Assembly: GCA_015178975.1 (NCBI GenBank)
Contig: WHVD01000256.1
Coordinates: 1-64,000, forward strand
Origin: Hysterangium stoloniferum
Lineage: Eukaryota > Basidiomycota > Agaricomycetes > Hysterangiales > Hysterangiaceae
Direction of reading: 5' to 3'
DNA length: 64,000 nucleotides
Position 1 is the stretch's first letter; every line of letters starts with the position of its first letter. The notes beneath the pieces were generated by a model. The model was not told the DNA's origin. It did no database searches and saw only the letters and a program-made list of their open reading frames with translations. Position numbers and translations under genes: made by a program. Below, piece after piece: positions 33,453 through 45,365 of this stretch.

Positions 33453-35080
33453 ATAGCTAATGCGTATTGTATCTTCGTCGCACACTACTCTAAATCGTGT
33501 ATATGTATTAAATTACTGGTTTTTCGGTTGGCTAGAATAATATCATAAGGTCCTGTTGCAAGCTCTTTTGGTTATGCGTGCCCCTTAGCTAATGACAATA
33601 TGCTTCTTGGGGTCGCCTCTCATGCATGTGGCACACAGGGCGAGAAACGCCTCCAGTCAGTTTCTCGAAGCCGGAAGGTAACCGATCGGATAACTCCGCG
33701 AATTAACAGCGAACCATAAGTCTTGGGAGAAACGTCTCCTATGGGGTTACCTTTATAAATAACCAAACGGAACATTGCCATAGAATCATGAGTCATGGCA
33801 CGCTCGTATCTTTTGGCTCTCGGCACTGCCTTCTTCCATGCTTCGGGATACATACGAAGATAAGTGAATTTACTTCTTTCGCGACATGTCATTCTCGAGG
33901 GCACTAATAAGAATATTTGCAACTAATATATATTAGCAAAACTGAATTGGTTCCTGATATTCTTATTAGGAACAATTCAGTAATATATATTAGTTGCGAA
34001 TACTCTCTAATAAGAGCACAGGTGGGTGATTTAATTGAATTCGACAAATAAGGGATGCGCAACGTTCATGCGCGCATGACTTGACACTACCCACTGGCAG
34101 AAGCACAGTTTCTGGGGATTTACGGCATCGCACCCTTCTAAGAAATTGGAAACGAGGCGATGGGGCACCCCTCTTTCTTGAACCACAAAAATGAAGATAG
34201 AATGTCGTCGGTAAAACGGTTTGAAGCGCTAGGACCGCCTCTGCGACCCCCAAGAGGCTTCTGGAGGCTGACAGGTTGTGGGAAACCTCTTCATGGAGCC
34301 TTACGTGTTAAAAGAAAATTTAATGATGATCAGTAGGAGCGATAGGTATGCATGAGATAAAATTGCCTTGTCTTTATGACAGCGCTCTCAGAGTAAAATG
34401 AGAATTGGAGTTTTTGTTGATGACCCAGTGTTTTCGATTTCTCAGCCTTGATCCCAGAGTTTGAGAGCGCATTCTCAATCAAAATTCCAAAATTGGATAT
34501 GACCTGTGTCACCTTGTAAAAAAAATTTTGATTCCCATTGTACTCTGAAAGCGATGTAATGCTCTTTTTTTTTTTTTGTCCTTCTTTTTTGCAGTGTTCG
34601 ATGGGTGTGATTAAATATAGCACGGTCCAACGTTCAGAGATGTGGTATTGCGCTTTGAATGGTGCAATTACCACCCAAGGAAATGTTTTATGCACCGTCG
34701 GCGCAAGGTATCAGTGTGGGACTCGGGCTTGGTCGTACCTCAGATGTTCGCCACTGCTAATACCCACTGAAACCCCAGTTACATCTCCCGAGTTCAACCG
34801 TCGATCTTCAGGACCTTCTTCCGTGTCATTCGCTATTCTCATCGGAATTGCCTTTCTCTTAAACTTATCTGAGCTGTTCCCAGTACCTTTGGGGGCTGCC
34901 CGGGGTCTATTTTTTTTATTTTACATCTCATCTTCCATATCAAGTAGGCTGCCTCGGATCTCAGAATAGAGAAGAACCTGGCCTTCTCCACATCCTGCTT
35001 CCCTTTTTCGTCTTATATACTACAAGACAACTTCCAAAAGTGACCCCTAAGGTTATATCACCGGGAAAAGCCCTTGGTTC
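33453..35080. other. Single-copy intergenic DNA with one inverted repeat
   Basis: No supported gene; frames at 33620-33922, 33990-34253 and 34538-34969 lack domains, and the last is kept open partly by T- and A-tracts. Contains the hairpin at 33903-34016. Confidence 0.5.
33903..34016. repeat. Imperfect 48-52 bp inverted repeat (hairpin)
   Basis: Left arm 33903-33954 (from CTAATAAGAATATTTGC) pairs with right arm 33969-34016 (to CTCTAATAAG), both sharing GCAACTAATATATATTA and CTGAATTG. The loop carries a third copy of the arm end (ATATTCTTATTAG). Looks like a small fold-back element; no clear target duplicate. Confidence 0.75.
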
Positions 35081-35090
35081 AAAATTTTTT

Positions 35091-35592
35091 AGGATCCTCA
35101 GTAGAGCTTATTTTATATAAACTCCGCCAATCACTCATTCGATTCTTAACCGATTTAAAGGATCAAACATGTGATTGGCGGGTTTAGAATCCAACGTCTT
35201 TAAAAGATCCATAACCGAGTTAAAATTGCTTAAGGATCTAACATGTGATTGTGTAATCCCGTCGTCAATTGGGATCACTGGCGGTCACACAAGTTGACAT
35301 TGTCCAGAGCAGAACAAGATACAGGCAAGTGCAGCGTACGGTAAGATCTAAGGTCCTGAAAACTTCCCGGCTACTTATACCGTAAAACACGGTGATTATG
35401 TAATCACGTAAAACTAAAGGGTCCGTGCGTAAGACTGGGGGCACCAGGATTACAGATTGCAGGGTTTAGAATCCAATGAACTTTAGGATCCTCAAAAGAT
35501 CCCTAACCAATTTTAACTCATAAGGATTCAATGGTTGGCTATTGGAGTTTGTATAAAATAAGGCTCTACTAAGAATCCTAAATTTTTTTGGA
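35091..35592. mobile_element. MITE-like element with about 45-bp terminal inverted repeats
   Basis: The left end (AAAATTTTTTAGGATCCT, then CAGTAGAGCTTATTTTATA) matches the reverse complement of the right end (TATAAAATAAGGCTCTACT ... AGGATTCT equivalents, 35550-35592). Subterminal blocks (GGATCAAACATGTGATTG and GGATCTAACATGTGATTG) repeat inside. No coding capacity. Exact ends and target duplicate are unclear because the tips are A/T runs. Confidence 0.7.
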
Positions 35593-37746
35593 GAGGAGGG
35601 TTATCCCGGTGTATGTTGCCGCTGTAGTTGAAAGGTTGTCGGTAAGTAACCTTACTCGGTCGGCAGTATACAGAACAGAAGTATCTCTCTTTTTGTTGAT
35701 GGATATCTGCGTAAAAAATGAAAATACAATTGAAAGGTTCTGCTGTCAATGTCCGAGTGATGATGCTGGTAATTTCTCCAATGGAAAAAAGAGGGAGAAA
35801 GAACTAGTAAGCAATTATTGCTGTTTTTGATCGAGGCGGAAGAGGGAAATTTTGAGGAAAGATTAAGAGCGATCAGCTAGGAACGATCGGACCACGTGTG
35901 TATGATAAGGCGGGCACGACTTGTAGTGATCTTCGGCCGACCTCAATTCTGTCCGTAAGGCGTTGTCCCTATTGGCACGGGCATAGACCAGATATATAGT
36001 AGGATTCACCCCGCGATCAAGGGGTGCCTAGTATCTTGCGTGCCTTCCAGACGGGCCAAAAAACTTACAGAAATTACAAACACCTCGAGATAACTCAAGA
36101 GGTATCTTTATTGCGGGTAAGTCTGATGCGATTAATTTGTCCTTGGGTTATGTTAAAAATCAAGACCCTAGAAGAATGAATATTTAATTTATATACAAAT
36201 TGTAGAGGGTATCTTCGACGTGGAAGGGTGCCCAACGGAATACCAGTGGACTCAACGTGATTTGACAGTTAGAAATTCTTGTGGGGCTGCCGATATCATG
36301 TCGCCTTGCGGAAGACTTGTAAAATAATGCGCTCAATTCTTGCATTTCCTAAAGGAACCAAGGGCTTGGCCCTCCGGGCTCGATTGGGGGATCTACAGGT
36401 TAGTACGAGGGGCGATCAACCGTCTCGCTTCTACAAGCTGTCCAAGAAAAAAAAAATAGGATCAAAACCACGGAGAGATGGTAAACCGGGTATCGCATAG
36501 TAAAATAATCGCCCATCCATTTTGTAAGAGGAGGGTCGAAATGGCCGATGATCATGTGTGGCGCGCGGCTTGGGGGGTAGTCCCGGCGGAATGGGCCATG
36601 CTCCAAGGAGGCATACCGCCTGAACGTCTTCCGTTCCATACGACAGTTAATCAGGGCATGTCTAGGTGAAATCATATCGAGTATTCCCCTGAGCGGGGCG
36701 TTGATAATGCTTTGTGGCAGGGTGGAAAGGTACGTTTCCAAGGCTTGCATGGCTCAGGAGGGTCTAATTATATCTCAATGTTAATATCCTTCAATGTGCT
36801 TCAAAACTCCTCTTCAATTTACGATAGTGGTATACAAGATGCAGGTCGTTGAGTAGAGGTTTTAAGATTGAAAGGAAGACCAAAATATTATTATACACAA
36901 TGATCATCCTTCTGTAGCACAAAATTTCCATCTAATGGTCAACATCCATCGCGAAGGGGTCTACTTTGAAACCCTAGAAAATTTTCTATTAACAAAATTT
37001 GTAAAGCGCAGAAAAGTGAACAAAAATAATTGAGCGCGCGCGCGTCTAGGTGGCAGTTGCACTTGCCTCTCAAAGCCCCACCAGTTCTTTCTAGCCTCCT
37101 AAACCACATATAGGTATTTCATATCTATGCTGGGCTTGTCTCCGAGGTTTCGTCGCAAGGCGATGTCATAGACATTATTTACCTCGTCACGTGATTTTTG
37201 GACCCCTTTATGTCGATGACGATGCTCGTGTCGAGAGGCTTATTATTGCATAGTTCAGTGATTCAAATTCCACTAAATTCAGGACAACATCAATATTTTA
37301 AATTTATTGGTTCATTGGTTCTATTCTTGTTTTCTGTTTTCAAAGTCCCACACGTGCGCCAATACCGTAACAGACCGTGCCGGCAGCCGTGCTGCCATTG
37401 ACAACAAGCTGTGCTCCGCAGAATTGAATGACTGTGCTGCCTCGAGTTACGAACAATTCCAAGAGATTGGGAAAACATTCGCGCTTTAACTTGACTGCGC
37501 CTCCTTCCACTGAGATCGTCAGGAATTTTATATCTCAAAGGCCATACATATGTGAGCATTACTATTTGTTAATATCTTATCAAAATAACTCATAGCATAT
37601 ATGTTATCCCAAGTTCGTTGGTGCTTTATGTACATCGCCCATTGGGCTTACCCAAAGTCGCTTGACGACTTGTAAATTCATTTGGTGTCACGTTTTTACA
37701 GGACATATTACCACGGTATCTCTTTCACATCCTATCAACCACTGTT
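35593..37746. other. Upstream region of the PP2C gene, no supported gene
   Basis: Single-copy DNA. The longest frame (36400-36750, minus, 116 codons) has no recognisable family and no splice support. A CG-alternating run (GAGCGCGCGCGCG, 37032-37044) and CACGTG/TCACGTGA sites near 37187-37194 lie in the distal promoter of the PP2C gene. Confidence 0.45.
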
Positions 37747-39134
37747 ATGTCAAAATCGGACGAATCAGAGTACAAGTGGACCAACATGGGATGGGGCGAA
37801 GCATACGGCCCGTGGAGGTACAAAGTATTATCCGAGGAAACTGTATCAAAAAATCTCCCTCTTTACGCACACTCCCAAACCGATCCCAGCGGCGGTATTA
37901 CTAGCGTGACATTCCAACCGTGTCTGAATGAAGACGATCGTTCGCAAGATCGTCGCGCAGTTCATAGTTGGCACTTGAGGAATGGTATATGGAAGTTTGT
38001 GGCGGTATTCGACGGTGAGATTTTATAAACTCGATCGAGAACTAAATGTTTTGTTGAATAAAATGTGTCATTAGGACACGCTGGACATGAGACCGTCGAC
38101 TTCGCCATAGTGGACATTCCTCTTCGCCTGAAAGACAAATTGGAGGCGATGCTACATGGCGCAGATCAAATTAGCATCAATGATATTTCCTCAGCATTGG
38201 CAAATGCCATCTCAGAGCATGATGAGGCGCTGTTAGCTGACTTATCAAGTATTTTTCCCAGAGGTCTTACTACCGCTTTGGATATGTCGGATGAAGAACT
38301 GGATAAAATTATCCATGGTAACGACCGAGGCGGGCACAATATACTGAAAGTCCATAGATGCATGAGGGGCACCACTGTTCTTATGTCACTCGTAGATCCA
38401 TCCGGTGAGAACCTATGGGTCGCAAGTCTAGGCGACTGTGAAGCAGGTGCGAAAATACTTATAGAAGACCCCATGATTATATGTATATTCTTCATTAAGT
38501 TCTCGGAATGAAGGCGCCGGATGGGGGATGGGCGGCAACCGTATTGACTTCCAATCACAACGCTGCCAACGAAGCGGAGGCAAGGCGCCTCCGAGAGGCT
38601 CATCCCGGCGAGGATAAATGTATTCTCCATGGGCGCGTGCTCGGCGCAATCACGGTGACAAGAGGTGCGTACACTGTGCAATTTCGGTTTATAATCACCA
38701 TCTTACTATCGCCCTTAGCTGTTGGTGACTTTGAATTCAAGCTCTCAAAAGACTACACTACCAAAATATTTCTCAATGCCAGACCAGGGTTCACGGTACG
38801 CTCGAGGGTGGAAGAGTTCATACAACGCTCTCTGACGCCTCCTTATCTGACGTGCAATGCCGACGTCTTTCACCATCGTATTGAAAACCAATTAGCGGAA
38901 GGATGTCTGATCATGTGCTCGGACGGCTTGACGGACTTATACACACACGTGAGTAACAGAGCCGAGTCTTGGGTGAATGTTGTTGGTAAGGCAATAGACG
39001 AGGGGGGTAATCCAGCTTTGGAGCTTCTCAGGGATGCTTTAGGGGGAGACGCAGATTCCGTATCGAAGCATATGACTTTGGAGTGTACTGAAGCCTGGAT
39101 CGACGACACTACAATTGCCGTGCTAAAATTATAA
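37747..39134 (+). CDS. PP2C-family Ser/Thr protein phosphatase (4 exons)
   Basis: Removes phosphate from Ser/Thr using two metal ions; the subtype resembles pyruvate dehydrogenase phosphatase-like fungal PP2Cs. Exons 37747-38014, 38075-38446, 38500-38664 and 38719-39134 give 406 residues. Motifs in order: LNEDDRSQDRR, VAVFDGHAGHE (metal Asp), MRGTTVLMSLVD, VASLGDCEA joined by splicing to VLGMKAPDGGW, VTRAVGDFEFK, CSDGLTDL (metal Asp) and DDTTIAVLKL at the very end (metal Asp). The third intron could also be read through in frame, adding about 18 residues that would break the TRAVGDFEF motif, so it is surely removed. No transit peptide is evident, so cytosolic is as likely as mitochondrial. 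An upstream exon cannot be excluded. Confidence 0.93.
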
Positions 39135-39400
39135 AATGTGATATTCAGTTTGTATCTCCGAATTTTATTTATGAATCCCCACTTTTTCAACCTCATCAGC
39201 TTAATTGCTATGAAAGTTAACACAGATAGCCCGCTTGCTTGAACTTTAAGCTGGAGTTCTCTTTGAGTGAAAACTGAAAGAACACAAGTAAATTAACAAT
39301 ACTGAACAGTCTAGTGTTCTTGATATAATAATTACATGTTGGGTATCATAATTGAGTTATATTTCAAGAAACTTGACCTACCCATTGGGGCCATAAATAG
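39135..39400. terminator. Convergent 3' region of the PP2C and GMC genes
   Basis: The two genes end tail to tail 266 bases apart. AT-rich, with several AATAAA-like or TTTTAT words; no further feature seen. Confidence 0.4.
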
Positions 39401-42174
39401 TTAATAGTTGGCAAAGCGGCCCGAGGTCGCGTCCTTCATTCTCGCGGCTTTAATGATATCCGCAGCCTATAGCAGATATAATACATGTGGATACCAAAGT
39501 TACTATCTCACTTGCCTTTTCTGCGATCGCGTACACAGTTGCTTGAATGTGCGTAGCGACATGGAGGCTGGAAGGTAGTTGTAGCACCCTCACATGATAA
39601 AAGTGGGTTGTCGGACATACGGAATGATGCTTGCATCTACAACACGGAGGTTATGTGTTCCATATACTAACAGAGATGGGTCGACGACGCCACCCAATTC
39701 ACGAGGGGCCATAGCCGCTGTGCCTATAGAATGGAAATACGTCTAGAATGGGAAGTCTTGGTTGACACAAAAAATCAATAAGGGAGGAAGCCACCGTAAA
39801 TGTATTTTTAACAAAATTCCTCAAGTCCTCTTCAGATTCAATGGAAGGTGGTGGAATCATGGGACCGAGTACGATAGACTTGAGTGGTTCAGTCTCCGCA
39901 ACTGTACGGACGAATCGTGTGAGAGTACATAGCACGTCTAAATCTGAAGGAAAGAACTCGGAGCTTTCAGCTTGAATTATTGATTTTTTTCAAACGAGGC
40001 TTACCGAATGAGGATTCCAAGAAGTGGGGATTCGCATTAGGTTTCACAAACGGATTCGCGCTCTGTATATGCTAGGTAGGGACAGACAACTTGAGCGCAG
40101 ATAAATAGGTGCCAGAAACAAATTACCACATGTCCTCGGCTATACGGATGCTGTAATTGAGGAAAGGCACATATATAGCGCATATATGGATTTTATGGCA
40201 TGAAACTCGTACCTGTATTGCCATAGACAATATCATGCAAGGCTTTCCGTCGATTGACCGCGCCCCGATGGCTACTACCTCCCCAGTTCCGATATCAGAA
40301 TCGATGGAGCTGCGGTATACCTCGAATTGTGCCTTCTGAAGAGGTGTTGAATTAGAAGATGCAAAATCCTTATCGAGTTTTTCCAGCATTGATGCTATTG
40401 CACTCGCGGAGGCGACTTTCTTTAAAGGGAAAAACGAGACACCGTAGGTCCCATCTCCAGGAGGAGTAGGTCTAAACTATATTTATATAAACGATGAAGG
40501 TGGAAGAATTAAAAGTTTTAACGTACACTGTCCCTTCTCCGGAATGTTTAGTTGGTAGTATATCAACGTCACTAATATCAAAAAAGGGTTTACCTGTCAC
40601 GGTATCCGCCTCCGGTTTGAGCTCAAACATGCTTGTAACACCCAGATGGTCCTTCCAGAGAAAATGGGCTATCCCAGATGGCAAATGTGACTGATTTGTC
40701 AAAGACATACCTGATAATTCTCTCCTACTTGCGGGAGATCGATGAGGCATCTAATCCCATGTGATGAAAGGAGACCTTTATTCCCTATTCCCGATAATTC
40801 AAGCACCTTTACGAATAGTCAAGATCATGCTATGTTATTGATATAACGACGTACTTTTGGCGTTTGGAGCGCCCCTGTGAAATTGGCACACATCAACAAT
40901 CAACATCAACCCGCTCATAAAACTCATATTAACCTGCAGATAATATGACTTCTTTCGAGGTATGAGCTAGGAAAGTGTCCCCGCGGGAAATAAATTCCAC
41001 CCCCGTTGCGAAAAACGTTCCTGAAGCGGTGTCTTCGGAAAGGATAACTCTAGTAGCCTGGAAAAGTAAATATCATCTCAGTAATTATCAGAAATACCCG
41101 CAGGAACTACCCACATGAGCCTCCGTAACTATGAATAAATTGGCTCGCCCATTGACCTCTCCGAGATACGCAGGGACTGCATAGCATCGCTTTTGTGTGA
41201 CCTGGTCCACAGTTCTAGGAGTGTTGAAGACGCCTGTGGCAGTCCCATATTCCTTAATAAAACGTCAGATTGAGCGCAATCCCGGCAATGTCAAAATAAT
41301 CGACAGCACGCATACCGGTGCAATGTTCGTAGGAATCCCGAGTGCGTTCAGAGCTTTCACAGATGCGTGGACCAAAGGATTGTGGACGCTGTTATAGGTC
41401 ACCTTGGAAGATCAATGTCAGCTTAGAAGGGCGGAGAATTCGAGATGTGTAGAGTGACCATGAGAGGACCGTCGCTCCCTCGGTATTCCTTGCTCAATTC
41501 CTCCATTTGTTTGACGTCGGAAGGACTCACGCCAGGAAAAATATCTTGGGCACGTTGGGTGAAGGCCGTCTCAGACTTCTTAAAGTAAGGCAGGAGATTC
41601 GTCCAATTCCATCCAGGATTACCCAGTGCCTCCCAGTTGTCATAGTCGGCTTTACTGCCACGCTGCAGAACCGCTACGTTATCATTGTGTGTATATATGT
41701 ATTGGCTATACACACCAGATACGCCATCATATTGATAGCACTAGAACCACCCAAGACTTTCCCACTTATGAGAATTGGGCATATTTGTCAGGACCCACGT
41801 CAAAAGAAATGGGCAGACTTACCAAGGAAGATTGATAGACCTATTGTTTCCAAACTGTTGAGGGGTTGTCACTATTTGCCAATTGTAAATACCCTCCCGA
41901 ACTATTGTACAATTAGCTGTACATTGATTAGATCAGATACGACTTTTTCATAGTAAGTATAACAGATGTAGACCGGGTGTGTTGATTAGAGGTTCGTCGG
42001 GCAGATATGGACCCGCTTCGATTACTCCCACTTTACAGTTAGAATCTTCTGATAGACTTGGAAAAGGAAGAATTTATGAAAGATCCAGGATAGCCATAGA
42101 AGAGCCTACCGTGCTGCCAGAGCAAGTCCTGCAGTGCCTCCTCCAATAATTAGGTAGTCGAATGGAATGCTCAT
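39401..42174 (-). CDS. GMC-family FAD-dependent oxidoreductase, about 18 exons
   Basis: Probably oxidises an alcohol, aryl alcohol or sugar with O2 or another acceptor. On the minus strand it starts [18 protein letters not shown] (FAD Rossmann motif), then [130 protein letters not shown], then the C-terminal active-site region [10 protein letters not shown] and [13 protein letters not shown], and ends [10 protein letters not shown]. All parts can be joined in frame by short introns; total about 600 residues. The last intron seems to be of the GC...AG type (GCAAGT donor near 39515). No signal peptide is visible in this start, so it may be intracellular. The donor before YFHSIG (GTGGCT) is weak and leaves some doubt about that exon. 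Confidence 0.87.
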
Positions 42175-42391
42175 GAAGACAGTAGGTTCCACGAGCCATG
42201 TTGGGCGTGAATCTAGAGATATATTCGACTGCATGTAAGTGATAGAAGGAGTAGACAGTATGTTGATGTGGGCCTGGCGCCCCAGTCTTACGCGTTCACC
42301 TTTCAGTTTCTATTAGCACGTGATCATGGCATATATAGTCCGGGAAGTTTTCTTTCTCTTTCTTTACCGTACGCTACACTGTCCTGTATCC

Positions 42392-42431
42392 AGTCTCATT
42401 CTTGTTGAATTAGGCCAACAAGAATGAGACT
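42392..42431. repeat. Perfect 16-bp hairpin at the edge of Copia element H
   Basis: AGTCTCATTCTTGTTG and its exact reverse complement are separated by AATTAGGC. The likely LTR start (TGTTG, 42403) lies inside the left stem. Confidence 0.85.
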
Positions 42432-42726
42432 CTAGCACTCTAACCTTTACCAAGCCTAAACGGCTACATCACGCCGTATCGTACCTGTTCCCATATACCA
42501 TGTCTTATTGCCATTGTCTCAGTCTCATATTGACCTTTATCTATTTAGTCTTCAGTACTCAAAGTCCCATACCTCGGTCGAATCACTTACTCGTGTTGAC
42601 TGAGGTATGTTGCCACTCCTACATTTCTATTTACATTAACTTACCTAATGTACTGTAGTGTATTTGTTACAGGTAGTAAATATTAGTTCAATCACTTACT
42701 TGTGTTGACTGAGTGTATTTGTTACA
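42403..42726 (+). repeat. Probable 5' LTR of element H
   Basis: Starts TGTTGAATTAGG (compare TGTTGAAC in element G) and ends TTTGTTACA. Three bases later TATGGGCC follows, the same word at the same offset as after the G LTR (44264-44271), which suggests a shared primer-binding site. The partner LTR is not seen. Confidence 0.6.
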
Positions 42727-42747
42727 TGCTATGGGCCCCAGCCAAAC

Positions 42748-43075
42748 CAGGCTTTGCCTGCAGTGTCTGTGGGTTGGATGCCATGACCAACAGGATTTTT
42801 GACATTTAGGTCAATCATCACCTTTGTGTATGCACTGCACTGTTCCCACTTCTTGGGTGAGGAGTTCTTGGATCCCCAGGAACCTGTCAGTGTGGATATG
42901 GTGTTGGGGGTGAGTGGGGAAGGCATCTGAATGGTCCCATCCAGATATCCTTGGACACCTTGTGTGCCTGCAGCAGACCAAATGGTGTCATGCCATGTGA
43001 GCCAATTATGTCCATCAAAATGGTCTTTAGATGGTAGCATAAATAGAGCTGGCTGAGTAGACATATTCAAATTTT
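42748..43075 (-). pseudogene. Inverted N-terminal gag segment of Copia element H
   Basis: The minus strand encodes MNMSTQPALFMLPSKDHFDG, NWLTWHDTIWSAAGTQGVQG, YLDGTIQMPSPLTPNT and the KAW end, i.e. the first about 110 residues of a Copia Gag. The following gag residues lie on the plus strand from 43190. An in-place inversion of about 330 bp explains both. Confidence 0.75.
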
Positions 43076-43189
43076 TTTTTCAGTGGTCAGATTTAGTCAG
43101 TCAGGGGTGGTCAGATTTATTCAGTTCAGTTGGTTGGGGTCAGATACAGTATGGGTCAGGTTTGGTCAGTTCTGTCAGTCAGTTTTCAG

Positions 43190-43956
43190 TATGGTTTTAG
43201 CAGCTTCAGCTCTAAAGGAGGTCCATAGCTCATCCTCTGATATAGGATTACTTAATGCCAATAATGAACTTCACACAATTAAGCATATCAATGGCACAGA
43301 CATCAGAGCCCATTTCACACAATTGCACAAAGGATGAGCAAAGGTCAATGCACAAGGAGGGAAAATGGATGACTCTACTTTCTGCACAATCATGATTGTG
43401 TCAATGCCTAAGGAGTGGGACTTAGTAATTGGTACACTGTTTTCACTGAAAACCTCCAAAGAAGTAATCACAATTCTTACCTTATATGACACAACACTTG
43501 CCCAGCACAGGAAACAAACTCCCCAAATGTCACAAGCCCTTGTGACTACCAAACCTAATTGGTCTACTGATGTTTGCTCCAATCCCAATTGCAAGTGTGT
43601 GGAACACACTATCGACAAGTGCTTCAAACTCAGAGGTGGAATGGAAGGTCAATTTCCAGATTGGTAGAGGAAAAAGGGGTTTGTGACTGGTGGAAATCAA
43701 GGCATACAGCAGCAAAAACCACCAAGTAATGTACCTTAAAAAGCCAATGGCAAATGTGGCAGTAGTCCCCTCTACCCCTTTCACACCTGGGTCTGGAGAA
43801 TTCTATGCCTTTATGACACATGTGGATCCACCAGCATCAACTGTTGTTACCTATGCTGATTCCACAGTGAGTAATCACTTCTTCATTAATATAGACAATT
43901 TTGAGTCTTATGCAGCTTATGAAGGGAACGATAGGTCCATGGCTGATGGTAGTAGC
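43190..43956 (+). pseudogene. Gag of Copia element H, plus-strand part
   Basis: Encodes SDIGLLNANNELHTIKHING, then after a stop at 43337 DDSTFCTIMIVSMPKEWDLV and SLKTSKEVITILTLYDT (capsid, UBN2 type), a Cys-rich knuckle (CSNPNCKCVEHTIDKC) and a start of the protease region (VVTYADSTVSNHFFIN, where the catalytic Asp-Ser is followed by Thr). Interrupted by element G at 43957. Confidence 0.8.
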
Positions 43957-44260
43957 TGTTGAACAACACCATTGAAATACCTAATTTCAGGCATGGCTGC
44001 CCAGTATCAACAACTTTCAGGGATGGCCATCCAATACCAATAATGTGGTGCCTAGCGACATGTGTGGTTAAACATACATAAACTGAAGGATTATGATAGT
44101 ATCACCTCAGTTCATTATATCATATATGAGACTGAGGTGAGTTCAAAAAACAGTTATGTATTTGCACATGATGTAACTAATAGTCATCCATTAGTTAATT
44201 GTCTTTAGGTAGATAAAATATAGTCTGTTATATCATATATGAGCTTTAGGTCTTCTAACA
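43957..44260 (+). repeat. 5' LTR of Copia element G (304 bp)
   Basis: TGTTGAACAACACC ... CTTCTAACA, with a TAAACATACATAAACTG promoter-like word near 44070. Confidence 0.93.
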
Positions 44261-44309
44261 AGTTATGGGCCTATCTTTCTGAGTAAGACACTCCTATAAT
44301 TGATATTTT

Positions 44310-45360
44310 CCATGACCACCCCAAACTTTACCCCCATGGATGCCCTTGCACCTTCCATTGCCCTTGTCCACACCAATCTAACTGACATGGGACCTGAACT
44401 CAACAAACTCAAATCTAATTACCGTCCTTGGTTCTGTGCTGCTGATCTCTTTCTCACCCTTGCTGGCCTTTCAGGTTATGTCAATGGCTCCATCCCAGAA
44501 CCCAGTGTTATGGAACCTTGTGCCACAGCCAACTGGCTGGCCAACAATTCCCTAGCCACTGTACTTATCACCTCTACCATTGAGACTTCTGAACAAGACT
44601 ATCTTGATTGCAAACTGGGTGTGAAAGCATGTTGGGAGGCTATCCGACAATGACACCACAGCAGGGGCCCAATTCAACAAGTACAGCTCTTGCAAGAAGC
44701 CCTCACTACCCATTGTGCTGACACTACACCTCTACCTGTTACTGCCGAAAAGGTCTGTTCCCTCATTGATCGAGCCTATGAAATGGGCAACATTTTCAAA
44801 GACCTTTTGAAATGTATTGCCCTTCTGGGCTCTCTTGGCAATGACTTCAGTAATGTGTGCTCCATTATTACTCAGGATATCTCCACCTCTACCAATTCTA
44901 CCCTGTTCACGTCTACCCATCTCCATGCCTATTTGGACAATGAGCAGAACCTCCTTAATTCTGACAAGGTGCAACATACCAATTTGATCACTCTGTCTGC
45001 TCAAAACCCCTTGAAGTCCCCCTTGGTTATCTGCTCCAATTGCAAATGCAGTTATCATGAGGCAGAGTTCTGCATCTGACCTGGTGGGGGCATGGCAGGT
45101 AAAACTCTAGATGAATCTAAACAGGCTCATCATCTCACCCATGGTAAATTGGGCAACCCCACTTCAGCAATTGCCCCCCCTACTACCACTGCCACCACCC
45201 CTGCTGCATCGAAAGTCCATATACAATTACAGGGAGCAGATGGCCATATCTACATCATCCCTCTTCTTCCACACCTACCACACCTACCATCAATATGGCT
45301 GTCTCTTCCTTGCAGGATGCAATTGAATACGATGGATAGCTCATCATTGAGGGGGAGTTG
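44310..45360 (+). pseudogene. Gag of Copia element G
   Basis: The first frame encodes ALAPSIALVHTNLTDMGPEL, YRPWFCAADLFLTLAGLSGY and LDCKLGVKACWEAIRQ; a stop at 44651 is followed by the second frame (44690-45079) with LLGSLGNDFSNVCSIITQDI and the knuckle CSNCKCSYHEAEFC. A TGA follows the knuckle where an Arg codon is likely. The Thr/Pro-rich linker (45160-45240) follows. Confidence 0.83.
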
Positions 45361-45365
45361 GTTAC

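Noticed and set aside
34538-34969. 143-codon plus-strand frame as a membrane protein
   Set aside because: Hydrophobicity comes largely from T-runs (34562-34580, 34911-34922); no start context, splice pattern or family.
36400-36750. 116-codon minus-strand frame as a gene
   Set aside because: No recognisable motif, an FFF run from a homopolymer, and no partner exons; left as unsupported.
38508-39134. A separate gene for the second half of the phosphatase
   Set aside because: It is exons 3-4 of the PP2C gene; the frame stays open only because the 54-bp intron 38665-38718 has no stop in that frame.
40123-41713. Several small genes in place of one GMC oxidoreductase
   Set aside because: The frames are consecutive parts of one GMC protein in family order, joined by short introns in a single direction.
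42403-42431. A transcription terminator hairpin
   Set aside because: Rho-independent terminators are bacterial; the hairpin coincides with the edge of a Copia LTR.
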